64,000 nt of DNA from Cannabis sativa (taxonomy: Eukaryota > Streptophyta > Magnoliopsida > Rosales > Cannabaceae). Of the stretch, positions 34,908 through 46,797 are shown in pieces (the stretch's first letter is position 1; each line of letters opens with the position of its first letter). The notes below the pieces were generated by a model, which did not search any database, was not told the DNA's origin, and saw only the letters and a list, made by a program, of their open reading frames with translations. Where the stretch lies: the NCBI RefSeq assembly GCF_029168945.1, contig NC_083603.1, positions 40,672,396 through 40,736,395 of the forward strand, written 5' to 3'. The position numbers and the translations under genes were made by a program.

Positions 34908-37440
34908 CAAGTTACAAGTTACAAGTTACAACACCTCTAGTTAGTACCTATGCCTACCTGCCTACCTATCTACCAATCTACTTACCCCTCTTTTCCTATT
35001 ATTATTATTATTATTATTATTATCTCTCATGTGTGTTATTAGGGATTTGTTTAATTATTTATATTATATTGTATAGTATTATATTAAATTATATTATGTT
35101 ATACTTTGATATAGAGTTATGTTTAGTTTTGACTTGTATGGATATAAATATACAATATTTTAATTTAAATGAATATAATATTATATTTAAAAATGTGATA
35201 TAAAAAATAATTTAATATAATACGATGTAATATGATACACACCAAATAAATCTTGGCAGGATGACTGTTAATGTTCGGTATGAGTATCGTATGCGTCCTC
35301 CTCGAAGAGGAATTTCTATTTTCGGTATTTGTATAAATTATAATGCGATATTATATTAGTATAAATAATAATTTTTTGGTAAATTCTTTGAACAATTTAA
35401 TTTATTTTACACACTTATATATATATAAAAAAAAATAAGAACAAATACATATGAAATGAGTTGATTGCATTATATTTTTTATATGGTAAATTATTTATAA
35501 TTTTTTAAAATTTAGTGTAATGTCATGATAATTGATGAACTTATTTATTATATTTATATTTTAAATATTAATGAAGATATATTATGTAGAAAAGATTATG
35601 AAAGTGTTATTCTTAAAACGTTGGTTCTTTTTAGAGTAAACTAAAATGAATTAATCACGAGAAAGTAAAGTAAAAATTTACGCCAGAATTTTACAAGTTT
35701 CATTTGCACTAAAGACACATTCCAACCGACAAGTGTTTGGGTTGGGTAAAGTGTAACTCTTACTAATGAAATCAAAATGTTAATTATAGTAACAGATTCT
35801 AAAACTCAAACAACATCAATCGATTACAAGATTACAAATTACCCAGATCATGAGTAACAATTCAATTAAAAAGTACCTCCAACTCTCTTTTAAACTCGAA
35901 TCCCTCGATTCAAGACTCTAGATCCCCTTGAGTACATACCAGTTGAATTCTTTCACTAGCAAAATTCTAACTCCCTTTGAATTAGATCAGATCTCACACT
36001 AGCTCTGCACGAGAACCTCCCATGCAACAATGGTGAATCAGTAACAAAGAGAAGAAAGAAAGAAAACAAAGAAGAGAAATAACGAAATGTGTTTTCTCGT
36101 GTAACAAACTATTAAAATTAAAAAAAGGTTAACAATATTAAACTATTTATATAAACCATAATCACTAACTAACATACTAAACAAGACAACTAAACATATT
36201 TAACATGTTTATCAACCTAAGAGAGGTGACATATACTTAGTAAACTACAGCAAACAAGAGATGAAACTAGACACTTAGTAGTTCAAACATAGTTATACAA
36301 CAAAATAACCAAACAAAGCCTAAACACTTGAACCTACATATGAAACAATTTAACCATATTTTGACATTAAATAATGTGATTGTTACAAATTATATTAATT
36401 AACGATTTTGTGGTGTATAAAAAATTACATATATTACATGAGAAATGCTAAAGGGCACTAGCGGTGTCTAACACCCTCTTATGTGTCAATATCGCTATTG
36501 ATCCAACTAAGTATTAGGTCTCATATAGTTTAATATAATAGCTTTTAGGGAATATCGCTAGCCAATCGCAACGCGACATATTGAGAAAGTGTTAAGCACC
36601 ACTGTTGCTTAATAGCAATGCTCATATTACATTGTATGGCATGATTTTTATTATTGTTATTTTAAGGTATAGCTAGCATGAAATGTCAACTCAAAATAAA
36701 TTTTACAATTTGGTCATAAATAACTAATAAATAACTAATTATTATACGATATCAAACATATTGTTTTGCTTAGCATAAGATTATTCTTTCAAGTTCATTG
36801 TTCAAAAAAAAAAAAAAAATTATTCTATAACTCTTTCTCTATAAATTATTTTTATTTCTAAAATAAGATTATAAATAAAATAATTAAAATTGCTATCTCA
36901 CTTTTCTACTCACTCTTATTTCTAAATTATTGTGTCATAGTGAGCAAAAATTGTAAATACAATGCTTATTATTTTATTGCAAAGTAATTAATCTTGATTC
37001 TAACTATTAAGTAGAATATTATCATTACTTTACCGTTATGAAATATTATAAAAATATTATATTTCGTTTGATTTTACTTTTTTTTTAGATTTAATATTAC
37101 TTTACCATACTCGTTATTAGAATGTTATTATTTTTAGATTTTTTTTTCCACCAATACCGTTATCGTTTCATTCTATTAATTAATAATACGTTACAATATA
37201 TCTATCTAGATTCAACCAAAAACAAAAGTATCTATCTAGATGTAGTTTGTCATTAATAACGTGTTATATATTAATTGAGGTACAAAAATTTACGAATAAG
37301 TTAGCATAAATTTAAGAAAATACAATTATGGCTTTTTACGAGAAGAAATAACTTACGTTTATAAATCTTTATTATCGATCAATACTTTTGAGACATGTGT
37401 TTAACAAAAGTGTCATTTTGTTTTTTTTTTACCTACCATT
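34908..37440. other. AT-rich intergenic DNA with probable transposon remnants
   Basis: No gene is seen. A TTA microsatellite lies at 34998-35023. The segment ~35690-36330 has a different texture (TCCCTCGATTCAAGACTCTA, TCTGCACGAGAACCTCCC) plus a minus-strand TATA-like TTTATATAAA at about 36146-36155; it could be an eroded LTR. A small MITE lies at 36441-36630. The rest is simple AT-rich DNA. Confidence 0.4.
36441..36630. mobile_element. Small MITE (copy d)
   Basis: It opens GAGAAATGCTAAAGGGCACT and closes TTAATAGCAATGCTC. The interior TCGCTATTGATCCAACTAAG and CAATCGCAACGCGACA matches copies b and c. Confidence 0.5.
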
Positions 37441-37508
37441 TTTTGTGGAGTTGACATAACTACCTTTAACAAAATCATAAGGATTCTCATTATAGTTACA
37501 ATTCAAAA

Positions 37509-38816
37509 TCAAATAATTGCCTTTTCATCTAGGAAATACATTCCATTACTTATCCTTCCTCTCATCACAGTTTTAGTGCCTTGTGCATGTGCAATATTCA
37601 TTACACCATCCTCAACTTTGACAACATATAGTTTATCAAACATACCAATAGAGAGAAGATTTCTTTTGAGATCTAAAACATACCTGACCTGCTGCAAGAT
37701 TTTCATGACTCCATCATGATTCTTTAACAAGATTGTTGCCACATCTTTGATCTCACACACTTTGTTGTTCGCAAGAAGAATTGTGCTCTTGACTCTCTGA
37801 AAGAGTCCTAAACAGTTTTTTATTTGATGTCATATGAAATGAACACCTTAGTCTAGAATCTAATCTCCAGTTAAATCTGATATAGACATCACAAGTGCAT
37901 CAAGTGACTCATAACCATCTGCAACATCAACAACTCCATGCCTTTTGGACTTGTGATAATTTTCTATCTTTAATTTAGCCTTTAAAGACAAACAACCATC
38001 TCTTAAGTGGCCATCCTTCTTGCAGTAATGTCATTGATTTCCTACAACTCCATTAGAGTTTGGCCCTCCTGTGGAGTTTCTAGAATTGGATATTGAATGG
38101 TTAGCTTTGTAGCCATTTGAGTACTGATTTTCCTTGTATTCCTTATTAGGAAATTTTCCCTTAATAATGAGTAATCCTTCCCCATTAGTCTCTTCTTTCT
38201 GATCTCCTTTCTTTTGAATTTCTTTAGAATTCAATCAAGCCTTAACCTCTGTCATGGTCAGAGTTTCTTTGCCATACAAAATTGTATCAAAAGCGATACA
38301 TCTTGGGAAGTGAACTCAACAAGATTATAGCGTGGTTTTCATCATCAATTTTTATACCAAGATTATTCAGATCAAGAATGATTCTGTTATAATCATCTAG
38401 ATGCTCTCTCAATTCCTTTGATCCATCCATTCGAAGTGTGTACAACTTCTTCTTGAGATACAACTTGTTTGCAAGAGATTTCTTCATGTAGAATGAAGCC
38501 ACCTTGTTCCAGAGACCCAAGCTTATTCAGATCGAGAATGATTTTGTTATAATCATCTAGATGCTCTCTCAATTCCTTTGACCCATCCATTCGAAGTGTG
38601 TACAACTTTTTCTTGAGATACAACTTGTTTGCAAGAGATTTTTTCATGTAGAATGAAGCCAGCTTGTTCCAGAGACCCAAGGCCTTGTCCTTATATGAAA
38701 CTTCTCTCAAAACCTCATCACCAAGACTGAGGAGAATGGCACTGTGTGCCTTGGCTTCAATCTCAAGTTTCTTTTTCTTATATTCAATAAATTCCATGGC
38801 TTCAGCTGTTGGAATT
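37509..38816 (-). pseudogene. Decayed Copia gag/protease region, minus strand
   Basis: Reading right to left, fragments of a Ty1/Copia polyprotein appear in order. Gag appears first (EAKAHSAILLSLGDEVLREV, ELREHLDDYN); then a zinc-knuckle region where HYCKKDGHLRDGC survives but the first Cys codon is a stop; then a pre-integrase segment (VRYVLDLKRNLLSIGMFD, DGVMNIAHAQGTKTVMRGR). Frames are interrupted by stops and shifts. Integrase, reverse transcriptase and the 3' LTR are missing. A 160-bp tandem duplication lies inside gag. The fragment continues on the other side of the LTR nest at 44514-44725. Confidence 0.85.
38361..38680 (-). repeat. 160-bp tandem duplication inside the gag remnant
   Basis: Copies 38361-38520 and 38521-38680 are head-to-tail and differ at about seven positions. 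The duplication repeats the gag segment ending in LREHLDDYN and breaks the original frame, consistent with slippage or unequal exchange after the element died. Confidence 0.85.
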
Positions 38817-40051
38817 TATTTTACCAGGATCTTAGATCTACTCACAAGTATGTTGTTTAACACCCTAAATATGAACTTTCTAAAACGATAATTAAACACA
38901 TATAAAGTTAAGAAAACCTTATATTGGTTGCAGCGGAATAATGTCTCCTTCCACTCAGATCTCTAACCCTTGTATCCTTTCTGTCGCAGAGTATTATCAA
39001 GATTTGAGCCCGAATGTCCTTCTCTTTGTGTGTGATCCTTCACAGTCTTCCAATCTATGATTGAGGTACCACTTGCTGTGTGTGGGCACTACTCTATCAC
39101 TAAGGTTTCGAAATTGTGAAGAGGAAAAGAGAGAGGTATAGGGTCGGCTATAGAGAGAGAAGTGGAAGGCTCAGTTTTTCTGAAAAAGCTATCAGAAGAA
39201 AACTTGTTGAAAACTTGTATTTTGACTGAGCCAACACTTTCTATTTATAGGCAACTACTAGGTTTAAGTTAGTAATTATTTGGCATTAAAATAATAAAAA
39301 TATTAATTGGAAAAAGCTCACTAAGTGGCCGGCCACAGGTGTTATTGGGCCTCACTTGGATTTTGCAGTTTTTCACAATTTTTATTTCTATTTTCTCAAA
39401 AACGCCAATTTTCCAATTCTAACCATTTAAATGCCAAAACTAATTATTTAATAACTAAAATAGATTATTAAATAATATTATCATTTAATTTAATTATTAA
39501 TTAGACATATAGAGCCTCTTAATTAATAAATAAACCTAGAATATCTTTGTTTTACAATTTCACCACTGCTTAGTGAAAATTCACAAATTAGACATAGTCT
39601 AACTTTAGAATTATAATTGATTAATTACAAATCAATTATTGAGTCTTACAAGCAGCATAGTCTCAACTAGAATGGGGACCATGGATCTATATGCTGAGCT
39701 TCCAATAAGTGAACTGAATTTACTAAGTAAATCCCTACTTATTAATTCCTCGTTGAATCCACTCTTAGAACTTAGAATTGCACTATCAGACTTATATAGA
39801 GCATATTATATGTTTCACGATATAGATATGCTATCTCATTTAACCATTGTTATAATCTTATTGTGATCAAAGATCCTTTATATAGATGATTTACATCGAG
39901 ATGGGATAATTTTACCGTTTTCACCCCTCAACGTATTTGGCCCCTTAAAACACTTAGCTACCTGTAAATGATGTCTAGTGATCTAAGGAATAGTCACTTA
40001 AACAAGAGCGCATCCATTTACTTCTATTTTGCTAAGCTCGAAGGGAATCAT

Positions 40052-41937
40052 TATTGGGTTTTATGCCCTAAATAAAAATCATTTCAATATAATTAGATTT
40101 ACTTATTAATATAGATCATAAATAACATTTAATGTTGCATGGTTTACATGATTTATTTCATGATTATATGTACATAATGTATGAATTCATCTGAAACCCT
40201 TTTCACATACTTGATCATGTTTATTGTGTTGTCAACCTATTGGAAAGTAAACATGACTATGTGAATAAAGTTTCCTAGATTTATCAGACACAGGGTTTTA
40301 CTGATATGATAATCTACAACAGAGTTTACTTGTATTTGGAGAAATGCTATGTTCTTTCTAGAGCATTGGTTAAAGTAAAGCTCAGGTTGGGTGCATGGAG
40401 TATGCATCGGAAGGGACCGATATTGAACTTTGACTTAGATTTATTAAACTTACCGTAATATCTATTCAAGTCAATATCGCCTAGTTGATCCTAGATTAAA
40501 TGATCTTAATCCTGTTATGATTAGGCTCAATCTCAAGAGGCTATTCGTGTTCTTTGATTTGTTAGTTAAGCCTACTTTTGGGTCAGGGTGATACGTACAT
40601 TTTGGGAACACGGTAGTGCAATTGAGTGGGACCGCTAACATAAACATGAAATCTATAGCTTCTATCTGGCGAATAGTAAGTAAAGGATGATCTCCTTCGA
40701 GCTTGACCAAACGAAAATAAATGGTGGAGTACTCATTTCACATAAGCTGAAATATCATTTATACGGGGTTAAGTGTTTTAAGGATAAAATACATTGTAGG
40801 GTGTAACGGCAATCTAATCCCTTTACAGTGTAGATCATTCATATGGATGATCATTGATCAAATTAGGATTATAACAATAGATAACTAATGATGTGTCTAT
40901 ATGGTGGAACATATAAAGCATTCTATATACTGAGAGTGCAATTCTAAGTTCTATGCGTGGATTCAACGAAGAATTAATAAGTCAGAAATTTAGGCTATAA
41001 ATTCTTGATCTGCTTATTAGAAGCTCAATTATATAGACTCATGGTCCCCCCACTAGTTGAGATAATATTGCTTGTAAGACTCATATAATTGGTTTTGATT
41101 AATCAATTATAATTCTCAAATTAGACTATGTCTATTTGTGAATTTTTCACTAAGTAAGAGCGAAATTGTAAAGAAAGAGTTTTAGGGGCATATTTGTTAA
41201 TTATGATACTTTGTATGGTTCAATTAATAAATATGATAAATGAAAATATTATTTAATAATTATTTATAGTTATTAAATAGTTAGAATTGGTATTTAAATG
41301 GTTGAATTTAAAAATTGGTGTTTTTGAGAAAATAGAAATAAAATTTGTGAAAACTACCAAATCCAAGTAAGGCCCATTACATAACATGGCCGGCCACTTG
41401 GGATGGTTTTTCAAACTGATATTTTCATTATTTTAATGCCAAATAATTCAAACCTAACCCTAGTGGAATGCTATAAATAGATAGTGAAGGCTTCAGGAAA
41501 TTTACACTAAATTTTCTACTTTTTCCTTCAGAGAAAAACCTAAGCCTTCTCTCTCTATACCTAGCCGCCACCTTCTTCTCTTTCTTCCCTCTTCAATTTC
41601 GAAATTTCTTAGTGTTGGAGTAGGGCCCACACACAACAAGTGATACCTCAATCATAGTGAGGAAGATCGTGAAGAAAGACATTCAACAAGAAGGAGTTTC
41701 AGCACTAAATAAGGAGAGAAAGAGATCCAGGTTCAGATATTGATAATGCTCTGCTACATAAAGGAATCAAGGGCTAGATATCTGAACGGAAGGAGACATT
41801 TAATTCTGCTGCACCCAATGTAAGGTTTCCTAAACTTTATATGTGTTTATTTCATAATCGTTTTAGAAGTTCATATTTAGGGTGTTAATCAACATACTCG
41901 TGAGTGATCTAAGATCCTGGTAAAATAATTTCCAACA
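40052..41937 (+). mobile_element. Solo LTR A (plus), inserted in LTR C; target duplication ATCAT
   Basis: This 1886-bp LTR starts TATTGGGTTTTATGCCC (the usual initial TG has become TA) and ends GATCCTGGTAAAATAATTTC followed by CAACA. ATCAT flanks it at 40047-40051 and 41938-41942. The TATA box is at 41471-41480. It clearly belongs to the same family as B and C, but is the most divergent of the three in its first 500 bp. Confidence 0.9.
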
Positions 41938-42016
41938 ATCATCACTTGACTTCTATACACTAGTAGAAGCTATAGTATCTATATTTATGTTCAACACTCC
42001 CACTCAATCATACTAT

Positions 42017-43938
42017 TGTTGGGTTTTATGCCCTAAATAAAACTCTTTATAATCTGATTAGTTATCAATATAAGAAATTTGAAGTGATTGATGTTTGCAT
42101 GAATTTTACATGCTAATGGTTTAATATGTTTAATATGTTTATTACATTCATACACACAAAATCAGTTAAATCCAGATCATATGTTTATTCACAATTACAG
42201 TATCGTCAACACAGTGGAATGTGATTGTGATCATATGAATCAAAAGTTTTGGTCCCTGTTTCATCAGTGTTATTGGATTTACACTAATGTGATAATCAAC
42301 GATGATGTGTACTTACACTTGGAGTAAGTGTTATGTTCTTTCCAGGACATTAGTAAAGTATACTAGTTTTGAATGTATGGAGTATACATTGGACTGGATC
42401 GATATTGCAACTAAGTTAAGATATTACAAACTTACCGTTATATATATCTTTCCAAGTCAATATCAGTAGTTGATCTTAAGATTAAAAGAATCTAAATCCT
42501 GATATGCTTGGGCTCAACTCAGGAGTGCTATTCATGTTCTTTGATTTATTAGTTAAGCCTACTTTTGGGTCAAGGTGATACGTATATTTTGGGAACATGA
42601 TAGTATGATTGAGTGGGAGTGCTGAACATAAATATGGAATCTATAAAGCCTATTTGGTGTATAGAAGTCAAGTGATGATTCCCTTCGAGCTTAGCAAATA
42701 GAAGTAAATGGATGAGCTCTTGTTTAACTGACTAATTATTAGATCACTAAACACCATTTACAGGTAGCTAAGTGTTTTAAGGGGCAAAATACATTGAGGG
42801 GTGAGAACGGTAAAGAAATCTCATCTCGATGTAGATCATCTATATAGAGGATCTTTAAATCACAATAAGATTATAACAATGGTTAAATGAGATAGTATAT
42901 TGATATCGTGGAACATACAATATGCTCTATATAAGTCTGAGAGTGCAATTCTAAGTTCTAAGAGTGGATTCAACGAAGAATTAATAAGTAGGAATTTACT
43001 TGGTAAATTTGGTTCACTTATTGGAAGCTCAGCATATAGATCCATGGTCCCCATTCTAGTTAAGAACATTCTGCTTGTAAGACTCATTAATTGATTCGTG
43101 ATTGATCAATTATAATTCTAAAGTTAGACTATGTCTAATTTTATGAATTTTCACTAAGCAGGGGTGAAATTGTAAATAAAAGAGATTCTAGGTTTATTTA
43201 TTTATTAATGGACTTTATATGTCTAATTAATAATTAAATTAAATGACAATATTATTTAATAATCTATTTTAGTTATTAAATAATTAGTTTTGGCATTTAA
43301 AAGGTTAGAATTGGAAAATTGGCGTTTTTGACAAAATAGAGATAAAATTTGATAAAACTGCAAAATCAAGTGAGGCCCAATACAACACCATGGCCGACCA
43401 CTTAATGTTGTTTTTTCAAATTAATATTTTCATTATTTTAATGCCAAATAATTCCTAACCTAAACCTAGTAGTTGCCTATAAATAGAAAGTGATGGCTCA
43501 GTCACATAACATGCTTTTACAATGCTTTTCATTAGTAATCTGACAGAAATTTCTCTCTTCAGAAAAACTGAGCCTTCCCCACTTTCTGTACCTGGCCGAA
43601 ACCCTCTCTCCTCTTTTCTCCTTCATCTTTTTCGACCCTAGTGAAAGAGTAAGTGCCCACACACAGCAAGCAGTAACTCAATCATAGATTGGAAGACTGT
43701 GAAGGATCAAACTTGCAGAAGAAGGACATTCGGGCTCAGATCTTGATTATACTCTGCTACAGAAAGGATACAAGGGTTAGAGATCTGAGTGGAAGGAGAC
43801 ATTAATTCCGCTGCATCAATGTAAGGTTTTCTTAACTTTATATGTGTTTAATTTATCGTTTTAGAAAGTTGATATTTAGGGTGTTTAAACAACATACTTG
43901 TGAGTAGATCTAAGATCCTGGTAAAAAAATTTCCAGCA
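42017..43938 (+). mobile_element. Solo LTR B (plus), inserted in LTR C 74 bp from A; target duplication ACTAT
   Basis: This 1922-bp LTR starts TGTTGGGTTTTATGCCC and ends GATCCTGGTAAAAAAATTTC followed by CAGCA. ACTAT flanks it at 42012-42016 and 43939-43943. The TATA box CTATAAATAG is at 43477-43486. It is much closer to LTR C than to A. The 74 bp separating A from B (41943-42016) are LTR C sequence, proving that A and B are independent insertions. Confidence 0.9.
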
Positions 43939-44513
43939 ACTATCATGTTCCCAAAATATACGTATCACCCTGACCCAAAAGTAGGCTTAACTAATAAATC
44001 AAAGAACATGAATAGTACTCCTGAGTTGAGCCTAAGCATATCAGGATTTAGATTCTTTTAATCTTAAGATCAACTACTGATATTGACTTGGAAAGATACA
44101 ACGGTAAATTTATAATATCTTAACTAAGTTCAATATCGGTCCAGTCCAATGTATACTCCATACATTCGAAACTAGTATACTTTACCAATGTCCTGGAAAG
44201 AACATAACACTTACTCCAAGTGTAAGTACACATCATCGCTGATTATCACATCAGTGTAAATCCAAAACACTGATGAAACATGGATTTAGTCTTTTGAATC
44301 ATATAATCACAATCACATTCCACTGTGTTGACAATACTGTAATTGTGAATAAACATATGATCTGGACTTAACAGATTTTGTGTATAAACATTAAAACATA
44401 TTAAACCATAAGCATGTAAAATTCATGCAAACATAAATCACTTCAAATTTCTTGTATTGATAACTAATCAGATTGTAATGTGTTTTATTTAGGGCACAAA
44501 ACCCAACATCAGC

Positions 44514-44725
44514 ATCAAGTGCCTGATAGATCCATTAGATAACTAAAAAAGCCTTCATTTGATGCTCCATAGGCTAAAATCATTTGAACTAGCCATCCAA
44601 ACCAGGTTATTTGTTGCTTGAATCTAATTCTTGAAAGTTTGAGTTTGATTTTTGAAATATTAAAGATGAATCTTGATTGGTTGAATGTGATTCATGAACT
44701 CTAAACCATGAACTCTGATACCATT
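44514..44725 (-). pseudogene. 5' leader and gag start of the decayed Copia element, with primer-binding site
   Basis: On the minus strand, TGGTATCAGAG (44723-44713) matches the methionine-initiator tRNA primer site of plant Copia elements. It is followed by a gag start reading MASSNDFSLWSIK and then stops. The reading continues after the LTR C insertion at 38811. Confidence 0.75.
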
Positions 44726-45062
44726 TGTTGTGAATGATCACCCTCAAAACTTGATTGTTATAGTAGTAACAATATTCAAGAAAACACAATTCAAATTAGA
44801 ACCAATCACAAAATAAAAAACTAGAACTTAGATGAAATTAGACAAGAATAAACTTAGCTCGAGAATGAATAAATCATGGATCTTTATTGATTGAATAATC
44901 ATTAGTACACAATGAGATATGTCAAAGAATACAACTCAACACAATGAACAATTACAAAGAAATATCTCACAATGAGGAAAATCACCTCAAGAGTGATACT
45001 CCCATTACATCCCTCCACCCACACACTCATTGTGATCTTGGACTCTCTCTCTCTCTCTCTTA

Positions 45063-45133
<71 letters not shown>

Positions 45134-45321
45134 TCTCTAAACTTGACTCTAAAATCAGAAGTATGAGCATTGGAGATTATCTTGAGAGAGTATATGCACG
45201 TATATTTGTAGATGTTGGTGAGATTCTCTTTAAGTTGGTGACAAAGCCAACAGTTATAACTAACAACAACTTTCTATAGATTCATCCTTTGAGTGAAAAG
45301 ATGGACCTACTGACTTTAACA
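44726..45321 (-). mobile_element. Probable 5' LTR of the decayed Copia element
   Basis: The segment adjoins the primer-binding site. On the minus strand it would begin TGTTAAAGTCAGTAGG and end TTCACAACA, giving TG...CA termini. It contains a CT/CTAT microsatellite (45038-45129). The matching 3' LTR is not present in the window, so the outer boundary is inferred only from the termini. Confidence 0.5.
45038..45136. repeat. Compound CT / CTAT microsatellite
   Basis: CTCTCT runs flank about seven CTAT units. It lies within the probable Copia LTR. Plus-strand open frames here are repeat artefacts. Confidence 0.85.
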
Positions 45322-45541
45322 GATTGAGTGAGTTTAATCCCAATAAATACATATAAATTCAAGAAAAGACACATAAGATCTGAGATTCAATTTAAGAAAT
45401 AACTTACATCGATGCATCTTTATTTTTGTAAGAGACACATATTTGATAACATATCAATAGACCAAAACATGTGTAATTAGTGCTTGTACTTTTATGTGAC
45501 TTAACTTTCGAGGCAAATTAAGTTAGGTAAATCATTTAATG

Positions 45542-45553
45542 TGGTATCAGAGC
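45542..45553 (+). other. Plus-strand Copia-type primer-binding site remnant
   Basis: TGGTATCAGAGC is an exact match to the usual initiator-Met tRNA primer site. It faces the opposite way to the Copia fragment at 44.7 kb. The preceding ~200 bp may be an LTR remnant; the following sequence is a MITE insertion. Confidence 0.45.
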
Positions 45554-45565
45554 AACATTTAAAAT

Positions 45566-45969
45566 AGGCTAATTAGAATTTTTGTCCCTTAACTTTGATA
45601 AGTATAAAATTATGCCCTCTGAATTTTTAAGGTTGTTAAAAATCTCTCTTTAACTATTGAGATTGTTAGATTTAAGGATTTTTGTCCAATTTTAGTAAGA
45701 AAATTCTAATATGGATGAGAGTTAAAGGGACATAATTTGGTACATGTCAAAGTTCGAAAGACGTGATTTGGTAGATATCTAAGTTTAGGGAGTATGATTT
45801 AGTACATAAATCATCAGTGAATTAGTAAAATTGAATGTAATTGGACAAAAATCATTAAATTCAACAATTTTAATACTTCATTGGAAATTTTTAACAGCCA
45901 AAATAATTTAAGAAACATAATTTGATACATGTCAAAATTTATTTAAAATGCAAAAATTCTAATTAACCT
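45566..45969. mobile_element. MITE, AGGCTAATTA family (copy 1)
   Basis: The left end AGGCTAATTAGAATTTTTGT and the right end CAAAAATTCTAATTAACCT are inverted repeats. The internal order (GTTAAAAATCTC, GATTTAGTACATAAATCA, GGACAAAAATCATTAAATTC) is shared with the next copy. Confidence 0.7.
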
Positions 45970-46146
45970 TTTATATAATCATTGAGTTATATATAAAAGT
46001 CCTTTATAACAATCAAGTTCAAAGCCTTAGTAATAATGCTTTTAACATTAGTTAACAAAATTAGCTGAATTTATATCAATACATTTTCCGACTATATGTA
46101 CAATATTTTAACATACATGAGTATTTCCTAAACCAAAATATTCTTA

Positions 46147-46539
46147 AGGCTAATTAGGATTTTTGTCCCCTCAACTTTGACATGTACCAAATTATGTCAT
46201 CTGAACTTTTAAGGCCGTTAAAAATACTCCATAAACTATTATGATTGTTGGATTTAAAGAATTTTGTCTAATTTTAATAAAAAAAATCTAACATGGATAA
46301 AAATTCAAAGGGCATGAATTAGTACGTGTCAAAGTTTGAGGGGCATGATTGGGTAGATATCAAAGTTTGGGGAGTATGATTTAATACATAAAAAATCACT
46401 GAAATAGTAAAATTAAATGAAATTAGATAAAAATCCTTAAATCTAACAATTTCAATAGTTCAGGATAAATTTTTAACGGCCTGAAAAATTCAAAGGCATG
46501 ATTTGATACATGTTAGGAGGCGAAAATCCTAATTAGCCT
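46147..46539. mobile_element. MITE, AGGCTAATTA family (copy 2)
   Basis: It begins AGGCTAATTAGGATTTTTGT and ends CGAAAATCCTAATTAGCCT, near-perfect inverted repeats of about 19 bp. It is in the same orientation as the copy 180 bp to its left. It lies ~260 bp upstream of the start codon of the 25-exon gene. Confidence 0.75.
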
Positions 46540-46639
46540 ACCCTTAATACCATTTTTTCTAAAATTTGGAAGGAGATTATAATTCTTTTTCCTAAAGAAG
46601 GATTTAATTTTGTCTTAACAAAAAATTACACCCCATCAT

Positions 46640-46760
46640 AATTTTCAAGAGTGGTTACATGTCATGTCCACGTGGCACATTTTCAAGAGAAGAGCCAATA
46701 GAATGATTACACGTCATGTCCACGTGGCACATTGAAAATGTCCTAAAATAAAACTATAAA
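46640..46760 (+). promoter_or_regulatory. Duplicated G-box promoter segment upstream of the SPOT1-like gene
   Basis: CCACGTGGC occurs at 46668-46676 and 46720-46728, each within a repeated GATTACACGTCATGTCC-type block with 52-bp spacing. A CCAAT-like box (GCCAATAGA) lies between. The distance to the ATG (46798) fits a proximal promoter. The ACGT cores would bind bZIP/bHLH factors; regulation is inferred. Confidence 0.55.
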
Positions 46761-46797
46761 GAATAATAAAAATAAAATCACTGCAATTCCATAGAAA

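Larger units (their letters stand above)
38817..44508 (-). mobile_element. Solo LTR C (minus), split by two younger solo LTRs; target duplication TCAGC
   Basis: On the minus strand the LTR starts TGTTGGGTTTTGTGCCC at 44508 and ends CCTGGTAAAATAAATTCCAACA at 38817. Its own sequence is 44508-43944, 42016-41943 and 40051-38817, about 1.87 kb in total. TCAGC flanks it on both sides (38812-38816 and 44509-44513). It is inserted in the gag remnant. A TATA box (CTATAAATAG on the minus strand) lies at 39241-39250. No internal region remains, so the element was reduced to a solo LTR by recombination. Confidence 0.9.

Noticed and set aside
40471..40710. 79-aa minus-strand frame
   Set aside because: It lies within LTR A, with no conserved product and no splice context.
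42860..43087. 75-aa frame (and a similar one at 39639-39866)
   Set aside because: Both lie inside LTR copies of the same repeat and are reflections of the LTR sequence, with no known domain.
40052..43938. LTRs A and B as the two ends of a single retrotransposon
   Set aside because: The 74 bp between them are LTR C sequence, each has its own different target duplication, and A is more diverged from B than B is from C.
44944..45279. Leucine/serine-rich frames across the CT/CTAT repeat
   Set aside because: Low-complexity translation of a microsatellite inside an LTR.
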